A stretch of 20,038 nucleotides of DNA from an uncultured Clostridia bacterium. Lineage in GTDB: Bacteria; Bacillota; Clostridia; TANB77; CAG-508. Below are positions 13,024 to 20,038 of the stretch, in pieces. How positions within the stretch are numbered: the stretch's first letter is position 1; every line of letters begins with the position of its first letter. The DNA is taken from positions 1 to 20,038 of the forward strand of contig CAKPDO010000028.1 in assembly GCA_934148985.1 (NCBI GenBank), read 5' to 3'. Under the pieces are notes generated by a model. The model was not told where the DNA came from. It made no database searches and saw only the letters and a list, made by a program, of their open reading frames with translations. The translations under genes and the position numbers were made by a program.

Positions 13024-14474
13024 CTTGCGTCATCATTTATCCAATCACCAAACCAATGCCATGTTTCTAAATAGCCATCTCCATATCTTCCGGTTTTACT
13101 TAATTCAGTTTTTAGCCCTCCTTTTGTGTATTCTGGATATTCCATAACATATTTAGTATTTCCAACAAATTGAGTTTTTGTGCTATCTGTAAATACAAAA
13201 GCATATCCATAGTCTTTTAGATATTTTAACAAAGTATCACTATTTTCCATTTTTATATAACTTGCTGTATATTCTGAAAGTCCTCCGCTCATATCATAAA
13301 TTCCATATATATTCCCTGTCGTACTTGCATTTGTACCTTTAAATGTATACCAAGCATAAGATGTTCCAGATGAACCACTTACACTATCTTTTAGTTCTGT
13401 TTTTGTTAAAATATTTTGTCCAGAACCTGCTGCACTTCCAGAATATCCCGTTATCGCATATGAACCATTTCCTCTAATCGAGTTTACCGTGCTTGTAGCA
13501 CTATATTCTGAATAGCTTACATTGTTAATATAAACTTCATTATCAGCATTATATACTCCGCCTGTTTTTCCAAAAATACTATATGACAAATATGCTGCTG
13601 CTCCCCATTCACTATTTTTTATTAAATGGCTGTCTGTGTCAGATGTTAACCCATACGGATTATTTGCTTCTGTCAATGTTTTTGACAACAAATAGCACAT
13701 AGATGCATTTATATAATTATAAGATGTTTTTTGACCCTGAAATACAGGATAATAACTATTGGTCATATTTACAGAAGTTGTCTTTGGAGCTGTACTTTCA
13801 TCTGGAAGCCCTGCTTCAAATTTTGCTATCCATATTCCTCTAAGCTCTGAATCCCATTCTCCATTTTTAAAATTATTACTTTTTCCATTTTGAAAACATG
13901 GATGAACTTTGTATCCATCTGGTAAATCTTCAATTTTTTTAGAACTTGTATTATAACATTTATTTGATGTTCCAACCAAAAACAATATGTCCATTTTGTC
14001 ATTACTATCTATATTATATGCAAACCTTGGTATCCATACCCACATACTTCCATCTTTAGTCATAGTATTTGCCCATTTTTTCTGACTATAGTCATACCAA
14101 TTTTCGCTCCAACCATTTTCTCCATCTTTTATTGTTTTTCCATTTTTTAGGTTATTTCCAGCATTATCTGATGTTGGTTCTTCAAACATTATTCTAGTCA
14201 TTCCATTTCGAAGTTCTGGTCTATTTACTCCTTTTTCTTTATCAAATCCATCATCTTGATTTTGTAACATTTCACTTTCAAGTTTGCTTAATGCTGACAA
14301 TTCTTCTGATTGTGAATTTTGTATCTTTTCCTTTGCCTCAGCTGCTCTTGATAAAATTCCATTTTCACCTGCTAGCATAGAAATTGAAGTTCCTGCTAAT
14401 ATTAATAGTAAAATCAGTGTTACTACAAGTGCTATTAGCGTTATACCTTTGCTTTTTTTTAATGAATTTTTCAT
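12888..14474 (-). CDS. DGR target: prepilin-like surface protein with variable C-type lectin fold
   Basis: 528 residues. The start SKGITLIALVVTLILLLILAG (residues 8-28) is a Gram-positive type IV prepilin leader: short basic peptide, Gly, then a hydrophobic helix that a prepilin peptidase would expose. A helical stretch leads to a large domain (about 85-528) of the formylglycine-generating-enzyme/C-type lectin fold: SMWVWIPRFAYNI, WIAKFEAG, NSEWGAAAYLS, GNIYGIYDMSGGLSEYTASY, and the end TTRGANWN...AGVFAFDD. These are the usual scaffold of DGR targets, with variable residues 496-515 on the ligand-binding face. Rich in Ser, Thr, Asn and Gly. AAGGAGG lies 10 bases before the ATG. No other pilus genes or LPxTG sorting signal are in the window. 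A regulator gene is divergent, with twin operators between. Confidence 0.88.
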   Translation of the reverse strand: MKNSLKKSKGITLIALVVTLILLLILAGTSISMLAGENGILSRAAEAKEKIQNSQSEELSALSKLESEMLQNQDDGFDKEKGVNRPELRNGMTRIMFEEPTSDNAGNNLKNGKTIKDGENGWSENWYDYSQKKWANTMTKDGSMWVWIPRFAYNIDSNDKMDILFLVGTSNKCYNTSSKKIEDLPDGYKVHPCFQNGKSNNFKNGEWDSELRGIWIAKFEAGLPDESTAPKTTSVNMTNSYYPVFQGQKTSYNYINASMCYLLSKTLTEANNPYGLTSDTDSHLIKNSEWGAAAYLSYSIFGKTGGVYNADNEVYINNVSYSEYSATSTVNSIRGNGSYAITGYSGSAAGSGQNILTKTELKDSVSGSSGTSYAWYTFKGTNASTTGNIYGIYDMSGGLSEYTASYIKMENSDTLLKYLKDYGYAFVFTDSTKTQFVGNTKYVMEYPEYTKGGLKTELSKTGRYGDGYLETWHWFGDWINDDASGPFTTRGANWNYSSEAGVFAFDDAYGGGYNSKRFPLGAGCPVAL

Positions 14475-14496
14475 CTGTTTCTTTCCTCCTTATTTT

Positions 14497-14515
14497 TGTG
14501 TATTGACAATACACA
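14497..14515. promoter_or_regulatory. Operator candidate 1
   Basis: TGTGTATT-GAC-AATACACA, a perfect 8-bp palindrome around three bases, 23 bases upstream of the target start. The next four bases TTGT are also shared with site 2. Confidence 0.7.
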
Positions 14516-14557
14516 TTGTTCGTATAAAAAAATCCAAATCTTTGTCATTTGGTTTCG

Positions 14558-14576
14558 TGTGTATTAACAATACACA
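14558..14576. promoter_or_regulatory. Operator candidate 2
   Basis: TGTGTATT-AAC-AATACACA, identical to site 1 except one central base and exactly 61 bases away (about six helical turns), between the target and the divergent XRE gene. Confidence 0.7.
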
Positions 14577-14640
14577 TTGTATCATAAAAATTATTGTAAA
14601 ATCAATAGGTATTTTAAATTTTTTATTTTTTGGAGGTTTT

Positions 14641-14889
14641 ATGAAAAGATTTAATGATTGTCGCAATATAATCGGTGCTACTTTGAAAAAATATCGTGAA
14701 TTAAGACATTTTTCTAAAGCTCAATTATCTAGTAAATTAGAGCTTCTAGGTATTGAACTTGATAGATTTGAACTTTATAAAATTGAAACCGGAAAAACTT
14801 CTGTTAAGGATTTTGAATTAATCGGTTTGTGTATTGTTTTAGATATTGATTTTGAAGAGTTGAAAAATATTGTTAAAAATTATGAATAA
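14641..14889 (+). CDS. Small XRE-family regulator, right flank of the retroelement (82 aa)
   Basis: A single Cro/CI-type helix-turn-helix protein (GATLKKYRELRHFSKAQLSSKLELLGIELDRFELYKIETGKTSVKDFELIGLCIVL). The frame is open far upstream, but GGAGG lies five bases before the ATG at 14641 and the upstream part overlaps the operators, so this start is clear. It is a paralogue of the protein at 10347 on the other side of the retroelement. It is divergent from the diversified target gene, and the shared intergenic region holds two identical palindromes. I infer that it represses or switches the target gene and itself. The gene is closed by its own terminator. Confidence 0.85.
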   Translation: MKRFNDCRNIIGATLKKYRELRHFSKAQLSSKLELLGIELDRFELYKIETGKTSVKDFELIGLCIVLDIDFEELKNIVKNYE

Positions 14890-14925
14890 ACTACCAAATA
14901 TAAATTTATTTTATACTTGGTAGTT
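14889..14925 (+). terminator. Terminator of the right-flank XRE gene
   Basis: AACTACCAA-A-TATAA pairs with TTATA-C-TTGGTAGTT (14889-14903, 14911-14925), beginning in the stop codon; TTCTTAA follows on the plus strand. Confidence 0.65.
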
Positions 14926-14957
14926 CTTAATATATATTAATTTTTTTCTACATTCTA

Positions 14958-16538
14958 TCAAAAAATATATTCTTTTGCAATATTTTCTGCCACTTTAATT
15001 CCATCCATAGCTGCTGACATAATTCCCCCAGCATATCCGGCACCCTCTCCGGCGGGATAAATTCCAGCAACAGTGCTCTTACCATTATCATCTCTAACAA
15101 TTCTAATAGGAGAAGAAGTTCTAGTTTCAATAGCTGCAAGGATAGCATCTTTATCTCCAAAGCCATTTATTTTTTTGTCAAAATCAACAAAAGCTTCTTT
15201 AAGAGCAATCTTCACAAAATCTGGTAATATTTCATTTAAATTAGCAAATTCAAAACTTCCTTTAAAAATTGGTTCAGTTTCACCCAACTGTACTGTCTTT
15301 TTATTTTCATGAAAATCGCCTAATTTTTGAATTGGAATTTTTCCTTTTCCAAGCTCATATGCCTTTTTCTCAAGTTCTTCTTGAAACTCTAATCCGCCAA
15401 AAAGTTCTCCGTTAAAATCGCTATTTGTCACTGTTACAACAATTGCTGAGTTTGCATTTTTAGTGTCTCTTGAATGATTACTCATTCCATTTATTGCAAG
15501 TCTTTTTTCTTCTGATGAAGCATTTACTACATATCCACCTGGACACATACAAAAAGAATATACTCCTCTTCCATTAGATGCATGATATGTCAATTTATAT
15601 GGTGCTGGCGGAAGTTCATTTTTAAATTTTCCATACTGAGCAAAATTTATTTTATCTTGTGGATGTTGTACTCTAACCCCAATTGCAAAAGGTTTAGGCT
15701 CCATCGGAATATTATTTCTATTTAACATTCTAAAAGTATCTCTTGCACTATGGCCTATTGCTAAAACTAATATATCAACCCTTAGTTTTTCATTTCCATT
15801 TATTTCTATTTCTTTAACTTTAGAGCTTTCTATAAAAATATTAGTTAAACAAGAATTGTATCTTATAGTTCCGCCCATTTCGATTATTTTATTTCTTAAA
15901 TTAATTATTACATTTCTCAATAAATCTGTTCCAATATGAGGTTTGTTCAAATATAAAATTTCCCTTGGAGCACCCATTTCTACAAATATTTCCAAAACTT
16001 TTTTATTTCTAAAATCTTTATCTTTTACAAGAGTATTTAATTTTCCATCTGAAAAAGTTCCAGCTCCTCCTTCTCCAAATTGTACATTTGAATTTTGATT
16101 TAATATTCCCTCATTCCAAAACTTTCCCACACTTTTTACTCTATCTTCAATTTTTTCTCCTCTTTCAAGAATAATTGGCTTATAACCATGTTTTGCAAGC
16201 ATATACGCGCAAAATAATCCTGCTGGCCCAGAACCAATAATTACAGGTCTATTTGCTATTTTTTTGTTTCCTGTTACATTAAATTTGTAATTTTCAGTTG
16301 GGGCTTTTAATACGTCTTTCGACCTATTTTTCTTTAAAATTTCGGCCTCATTTTGCACATTAACATCTATTTCATAGATAAAGCAAATATTTTCTTTTTC
16401 TCTTGCATCTATTGATTTTTTTACAATTTTATAACTTTTTATATTTTCTTTATTTGTTCTTAATTTTTTTGCACATTTTTTAATTATTTCTTCTTCATTT
16501 CCACCTATTTTTACATCTACTTGCCTTATTCTAATCAT
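14958..16538 (-). CDS. FAD-dependent dehydrogenase (COG2509-like)
   Basis: A cytoplasmic flavoprotein of 526 residues. An N-terminal accessory domain of about 90 residues (IRQVDVKIGGNEEEIIKKCAKKL...) precedes the Rossmann dinucleotide fold RPVIIGSGPAGLFCAYMLAKHG. FGEGGAGTFSDGKLNT, LAIGHSARDTF and a C-terminal GIYPAGEGAGYAGGIMSAAMDG form the conserved FAD-binding signatures of this widespread uncharacterised family. Substrate unknown. A frame open to 16577 would run into the upstream gene; the ATG at 16538 has AAGGAG 9 bases before it. It is 19 bases downstream of the HI0933-like flavoprotein gene, so the two form an operon. Confidence 0.85.
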   Translation of the reverse strand: MIRIRQVDVKIGGNEEEIIKKCAKKLRTNKENIKSYKIVKKSIDAREKENICFIYEIDVNVQNEAEILKKNRSKDVLKAPTENYKFNVTGNKKIANRPVIIGSGPAGLFCAYMLAKHGYKPIILERGEKIEDRVKSVGKFWNEGILNQNSNVQFGEGGAGTFSDGKLNTLVKDKDFRNKKVLEIFVEMGAPREILYLNKPHIGTDLLRNVIINLRNKIIEMGGTIRYNSCLTNIFIESSKVKEIEINGNEKLRVDILVLAIGHSARDTFRMLNRNNIPMEPKPFAIGVRVQHPQDKINFAQYGKFKNELPPAPYKLTYHASNGRGVYSFCMCPGGYVVNASSEEKRLAINGMSNHSRDTKNANSAIVVTVTNSDFNGELFGGLEFQEELEKKAYELGKGKIPIQKLGDFHENKKTVQLGETEPIFKGSFEFANLNEILPDFVKIALKEAFVDFDKKINGFGDKDAILAAIETRTSSPIRIVRDDNGKSTVAGIYPAGEGAGYAGGIMSAAMDGIKVAENIAKEYIF

Positions 16539-16557
16539 TGAATACTTCTCCTTTTTT

Positions 16558-17781
16558 CTAAACACTGCGTCCTGCAATCATTCCGCTAATCCATGCCCAT
16601 TCTAAGTTATAGCCTCCGCAATCTCCATCAACATCTATAATTTCTCCAGTTATATATAATCCACTTGTTTTCATAGATTGCATAGAAGTTGTATCTATTT
16701 CTTCAATCGGTACCCCTCCAGTACAAACTTGGGCTTTGTCAAATGAATTTGTTCCTGTGATATTTATACTAAAATCCGTAATATTTTTTGCAATCAAATT
16801 TCTTTTTTGGTCATTCAAATCATTCCAAAGTTCATTTTCTTTTATTTTTGATACATTAAGTAAAACTTTCACAAGTTTATAATTTAAAATTCCTTCTAAA
16901 CATTCTAACATATCTCTATTTTTCAAAATTTTATTTCTCTTGTCCATCCACTTAATAAAATCTATTTCATTTTTTATTTTTAATCCATCTAAAAAATTTA
17001 TTTTAACAATTTCTTTTTTCTTATTTTCTAACCCCTTAGATACTCTGCCACTTAAGTTAAATACACAAATCCCGCTAATTCCATAATTTGTGAGCTGGAT
17101 TTCTCCACTTTCTCTTGCAATTTCTTTTCCATCTTCACATAATTTTACCAAAACGTCTGCTCTTATTCCATCCCAATCTTTTAAATATTTTTCTGATGCT
17201 TTTAATTGCACTAATGCCGGCATAGGTGGATTTATAGTATGTTTAAATTTTTTACAAATTTCATATCCAAATCCGTCTGAGCCTGTCTTTGGTGCCGCTT
17301 TCGAGCCAGTAGCTAAAATTATTTTATCTGATATAACCGTGTTATTATTATTGATTTTTATTATAAATTTATTTTCTTTTTTCTCAATTTCAGTTACTTC
17401 TGAATTTGTTAATATTTTTACATTTTGCTTTTTAGCTTCTAGTAAAAGTGCTCTTTGAAAACTTATTGCTTGATTGGAAAATGGATAGTAATAGCCATTT
17501 TTTATTTTAGGTTCAATTCCTATCTCATAAAAAAAATCTAATATTTCTTCTTCGTTTTCCTCTTTTAAAATTTCTTTTAATTTTTCTAAATTTGAACTTC
17601 TATAATGCTCTATTGATTGGTCTTCATTCCAGAAATTACATCTTCCATTTCCGGTTGCTAAAATTTTCTTACCACATATTTCGTTTTTTTCTATTAATGT
17701 AACATCATTTCCATTCTTTTTTGCATATATTGCTGCAACAAGACCAGATGCACCGGCTCCAATTACTACTATCTTTTTCAA
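16558..17781 (-). CDS. HI0933/YhiN-family flavoprotein
   Basis: A 407-residue FAD-binding oxidoreductase. The N-terminal IVVIGAGASGLVAAIYAKKNG and LIEKNEICGKKILATGNGRCNF are hallmark motifs, ILATGSKAAPKTGSDGFGY is the central one, and the C-terminal GGVPIEEIDTTSMQSM and LYITGEIIDVDGDCGGYNL complete the family pattern. Related proteins are annotated as BaiN-like or aminoacetone-oxidase-family enzymes; the true substrate is generally unknown. The start codon is TTG, supported by AAGGAG with 7-base spacing and by the immediate Rossmann motif. It leads the flavoprotein operon and is divergent from an XRE gene. Confidence 0.88.
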   Translation of the reverse strand: MKKIVVIGAGASGLVAAIYAKKNGNDVTLIEKNEICGKKILATGNGRCNFWNEDQSIEHYRSSNLEKLKEILKEENEEEILDFFYEIGIEPKIKNGYYYPFSNQAISFQRALLLEAKKQNVKILTNSEVTEIEKKENKFIIKINNNNTVISDKIILATGSKAAPKTGSDGFGYEICKKFKHTINPPMPALVQLKASEKYLKDWDGIRADVLVKLCEDGKEIARESGEIQLTNYGISGICVFNLSGRVSKGLENKKKEIVKINFLDGLKIKNEIDFIKWMDKRNKILKNRDMLECLEGILNYKLVKVLLNVSKIKENELWNDLNDQKRNLIAKNITDFSINITGTNSFDKAQVCTGGVPIEEIDTTSMQSMKTSGLYITGEIIDVDGDCGGYNLEWAWISGMIAGRSV

Positions 17782-17948
17782 TTTTTCTCTCCTTATAACA
17801 TTCTTTTTTAATAAATTTCTTTTTTTGGCTCAAACTACATTAATAAATAGGTGCAATTTGTGCCTGTAAGTATGTTTAAATAGACTATTTTTGACATTTT
17901 TCTTGTTATACTTCTTTTTATAAATCAAAATAATTGAGGTGATTATAA

Positions 17949-18185
17949 ATGACTTTATCAGATGCTGTTCGTAAACGTATAAGATATTATTTAGATAAAA
18001 ACAATATGTCTATATGGGCATTATTCAAGGCTTCGGGAATTCCACGCTCTACACTTTGTTCATTTATGAATGGTACTACCGAGCTCATAAAATTAGACAC
18101 ACTTCTTCATGTCTGTGAGGGCTTTAATATAACTTTAATAGAATTTTTTAGTGACCCTACTTTTAATGACGTAGAACAAGATTAG
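17949..18185 (+). CDS. XRE-family regulator (78 aa)
   Basis: A compact helix-turn-helix protein (AVRKRIRYYLDKNNMSIWALFKASGIPRSTLCSFMNGTTELIKLDTLLHVCEGFNITLIEFF), typical of single-domain Cro-like regulators. It is not closely similar to the two retroelement-flanking regulators, but its leader AATTGAGGTGATTATAA is identical to that of the XRE gene at 9909. The gene is divergent from the flavoprotein operon. A strong terminator shared with the sortase gene follows. Target unknown. Confidence 0.85.
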   Translation: MTLSDAVRKRIRYYLDKNNMSIWALFKASGIPRSTLCSFMNGTTELIKLDTLLHVCEGFNITLIEFFSDPTFNDVEQD

Positions 18186-18195
18186 CTCTAAAAAT

Positions 18196-18235
18196 AAATA
18201 TCTTTTCGAAAATTTTAAATTTCGAAAAGATATTT
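18196..18235. terminator. Terminator between XRE and sortase genes
   Basis: Perfect 16-bp stem AAATATCTTTTCGAAA and its complement (18196-18211, 18220-18235) followed by T on the plus strand; lies between two convergent genes. Confidence 0.8.
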
Positions 18236-18236
18236 T

Positions 18237-19025
18237 TTACATTGCTTCTGCTTGAACTATAATTCTTTGCTGACTATCATCTGTACAAGTAATTAATGTT
18301 ACTATTTTTTTACCATTTGTTATTTGACTTGTACATCTTGTATCACTTGGGTCTACTGTATATTTATCATATACGGCATATTTTAAAGTATTTTTGTCTA
18401 AATCTGTTATTTCTATAATATCTCCTACATTTAAGTTCTTAACTTTACTAAAAAACCTTTTATTTCTATAATTATGTCCTGCTATGCATAAATTTCCAAT
18501 TTCATTTGGATACCCTCCCCAAAATCTGCATACTGAAACTTTTAATAAATCATCAGTAGTTTCAGATAATATTGGATAATTTACATTTATAGATGGAATA
18601 TTAATAGAGCCTATTTTTTCATATTTTTTGCCATTTGCTGCTGTATACACTGCTGTTTTTGATTTTGTAAGTACACTTTCTTGAGTCTGTTCTACCTTAT
18701 TTTCGTTTTTATTTTCTGTTGTATTTGTTGTATTTGATATTGTTACATTTTCTTTCTTTTCTGACTCATCTGTTCCATCTAGTGCTATTACCCAAACTTT
18801 ATCATCACTTTTCATTGTTGTATCATCTACTTCATCTACTGCTCCAAGTAGTATTTCTTGTGAGATATCAGCTGTTTTATTTCTATCATATTCGGCATAA
18901 GCATAGAAAGAAAATAATGTTACTATTAAAATTATTGATATTATAAAATTAAATTTATATATTTTCTTTTTTCTTTTTAATTCTGGAGTTATATATAGCT
19001 TTTCCGTAACTAAAATTTGATTCAT
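18237..19025 (-). CDS. Sortase
   Basis: Sortases are membrane transpeptidases that attach sorting-signal proteins to the wall. A single N-terminal helix (about residues 26-45, NFIISIILIVTLFSFYAYAE) is followed by a long Asn/Thr/Glu-rich linker and the catalytic barrel from about 135 (KYEKIGSINIPSINVNYPILS). The catalytic His is in CIAGHNYRN, Cys in VTLITCTDD and Arg in QQRIIVQAEA. The spacing suggests a class D or E type rather than housekeeping class A. No LPxTG-type substrate is in the window; the DGR target has no such signal. AAGGAGG lies 8 bases upstream of the ATG, with an extended -10 promoter before it. Confidence 0.9.
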   Translation of the reverse strand: MNQILVTEKLYITPELKRKKKIYKFNFIISIILIVTLFSFYAYAEYDRNKTADISQEILLGAVDEVDDTTMKSDDKVWVIALDGTDESEKKENVTISNTTNTTENKNENKVEQTQESVLTKSKTAVYTAANGKKYEKIGSINIPSINVNYPILSETTDDLLKVSVCRFWGGYPNEIGNLCIAGHNYRNKRFFSKVKNLNVGDIIEITDLDKNTLKYAVYDKYTVDPSDTRCTSQITNGKKIVTLITCTDDSQQRIIVQAEAM

Positions 19026-19054
19026 TCACATTTCCTCCTTTTCGTCACTAATTT

Positions 19055-19063
19055 ATTATAACA
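19055..19063 (-). promoter_or_regulatory. Extended -10 promoter of the sortase gene
   Basis: TG-T-TATAAT on the minus strand, about 30 bases before the ATG; the -35 region is only A/T-rich. Confidence 0.5.
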
Positions 19064-19085
19064 TGTTTTTATGTTATTTTAAAGC

Positions 19086-19964
19086 CTATTTTGTCTTTTT
19101 ACCTAAATTTGCACAAAAATAATTGCTTAATCTTGCAAAATCTTCAATTGTTAGCTTTTCTGCTCTTATGTCTTCTTTTAATCCTAATTTTTTTAGGACC
19201 TCTAATCCCTCTTCTTTAGATAAAAATACTCCCGAATTTAGTAAACTATTCAATAGAGTTTTTCTTCTTTGCATAAATGCACTTTTTATTATATTAAAAA
19301 ATACTTTTTTATTTTCAATTTCAACTGCTGGCTCTTTTCTTAATTTTAAATTAATTACTTCAGATGTAACTTCTGGCATTGGAATAAAACAAGTATTTTC
19401 TACTTCTCTTATTTTTTCGCATTCACAATAATAGTATACTGTATAAGTAATCGCTCCAGTGTTTTTGCCGCTTGGAACTTCTATTAATCTATCTGCTACT
19501 TCTTTTTGTATCATTACTGTTATACTTTGGATATCTAAATTTTCTTCCAATAATTTCATTATTATTGGTGTAGTTATATAATAAGGCAAATTTGCAACTA
19601 TTTTAACTTCTTTTATTTCATTTTGCTCTTTTTCTTGTTTTATTAATTTGTTTAAATCTAATTTCAATACATCTTCATTTATTAATTCAATATTATTATA
19701 CGCAATAAATCTATCATTTAAAATTTTAATCATTTTTTTATCAAGTTCTACACATATAACTTTTTTTGCCTTTTCTACCAAAAGTGCTGTCATGCTTCCA
19801 AGTCCAGGTCCTATTTCAATTACTAAATCATCTTTTTTAATATCTGCTCCATTTACTATATCTTCTATAACTGTGTCATCTATCAAAAAATTTTGACCTA
19901 AATTTTTATTAGCCTTTATTTTGTATTTCTTCATTAAAAATTTTGTTTCTTCTAATACACTCAT
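19086..19964 (-). CDS. rsmA: 16S rRNA dimethyladenosine transferase RsmA (KsgA)
   Basis: RsmA dimethylates the two adjacent adenines near the 3' end of 16S rRNA during small-subunit maturation. The order of motifs is complete: KANKNLGQNFLIDD at the N-terminus, SAM-binding VIEIGPGLGSMTALL, VICVELDKKM (motif II), and catalytic NLPYYITTPI (motif IV). PMPEVTSEVINLKLR and the helical C-terminal domain with FMQRRKTLLNSL follow. Length 292 is normal. GAGGTAAG precedes the ATG. Confidence 0.97.
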   Translation of the reverse strand: MSVLEETKFLMKKYKIKANKNLGQNFLIDDTVIEDIVNGADIKKDDLVIEIGPGLGSMTALLVEKAKKVICVELDKKMIKILNDRFIAYNNIELINEDVLKLDLNKLIKQEKEQNEIKEVKIVANLPYYITTPIIMKLLEENLDIQSITVMIQKEVADRLIEVPSGKNTGAITYTVYYYCECEKIREVENTCFIPMPEVTSEVINLKLRKEPAVEIENKKVFFNIIKSAFMQRRKTLLNSLLNSGVFLSKEEGLEVLKKLGLKEDIRAEKLTIEDFARLSNYFCANLGKKTK

Positions 19965-19983
19965 TTTCTTACCTCTGTTAGAT

Positions 19984-20012
19984 ATTTTACTATATTTTTG
20001 CTATTAAATCAA
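19984..20012 (-). promoter_or_regulatory. Possible rsmA promoter
   Basis: TTGATT (20012-20007) and TAAAAT (19989-19984) with 17-base spacing, about 20 bases before the rsmA start codon. Confidence 0.4.
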
Positions 20013-20038
20013 TAATTTATGTCAACATTTTTTATATG

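Noticed and set aside
12888..14474. True sulfatase-modifying (formylglycine-generating) enzyme
   Set aside because: The fold is similar, but the protein begins with a prepilin leader and its C-terminus is the VR; no sulfatase is nearby.
1..20038. CRISPR arrays, tRNA or rRNA genes, insertion sequences, prophage genes
   Set aside because: No regularly spaced direct repeats, cloverleaf or rRNA-like stretches, transposase, integrase or phage structural genes were found by eye.

Overview
The window is AT-rich chromosomal DNA of a Gram-positive, Clostridia-like bacterium. The grounds are strong AGGAGG ribosome binding sites, Gram-positive promoters, LexA, a Spo0A-type DNA-binding domain, a sortase, a Gram-positive type IV prepilin-like leader, and housekeeping genes (dapA, dapB, mltG, rsmA) of Firmicute type. 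I cannot name the species.

Left part (1-7.1 kb). All functional genes read on the minus strand: an HD-domain protein, an 84-aa orphan gene of richer base composition, an HD hydrolase translationally coupled to dapB, dapA, and a lexA - SH3/stalk protein - mltG operon. A 5'-truncated remnant of an uncharacterised gene lies at 1.3-1.5 kb on the plus strand.

Signalling region (7.2-10.6 kb). A membrane GHKL histidine kinase and a response regulator with a Spo0A-type output domain lie on the minus strand. Between their two terminators is a possible 16-residue Trp-rich peptide gene. Two small XRE-type regulators follow on the plus strand.

Diversity-generating retroelement (10.9-14.9 kb). This is the main discovery. 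avd and a reverse transcriptase (RT) gene read on the plus strand. The template repeat (TR, 12643-12778) and the target gene carrying the variable repeat (VR, 12888-13023, its last codons) read on the minus strand, convergent to the RT. TR and VR differ at 9 of 136 positions. Seven of these are adenines of the template on the coding strand, the hallmark of mutagenic retrohoming. The target starts with a type IV prepilin-like leader and ends in a C-type-lectin/formylglycine-enzyme-like domain, so it looks like a diversified pilin-like surface protein. The RT reading frame is broken exactly at the catalytic YMDD box by one extra base. A promoter-like sequence sits directly before the TR, a hairpin lies just after the VR, and a bidirectional hairpin separates the TR from the RT. 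Two paralogous XRE regulators flank the element, each with a palindromic operator-like site nearby.

Right part (14.9-20 kb). Two overlapping or closely spaced flavoprotein genes, another XRE regulator on the plus strand, a sortase, and rsmA.

How it fits together: Avd and RT would copy the TR RNA with errors at adenines and write the copy into the VR, changing at least six residues at the tip of the surface protein. The frameshift may mean the element is now silent, is split into two polypeptides, or that the assembly has a one-base error. The flanking XRE genes and operators suggest that target expression is controlled locally.
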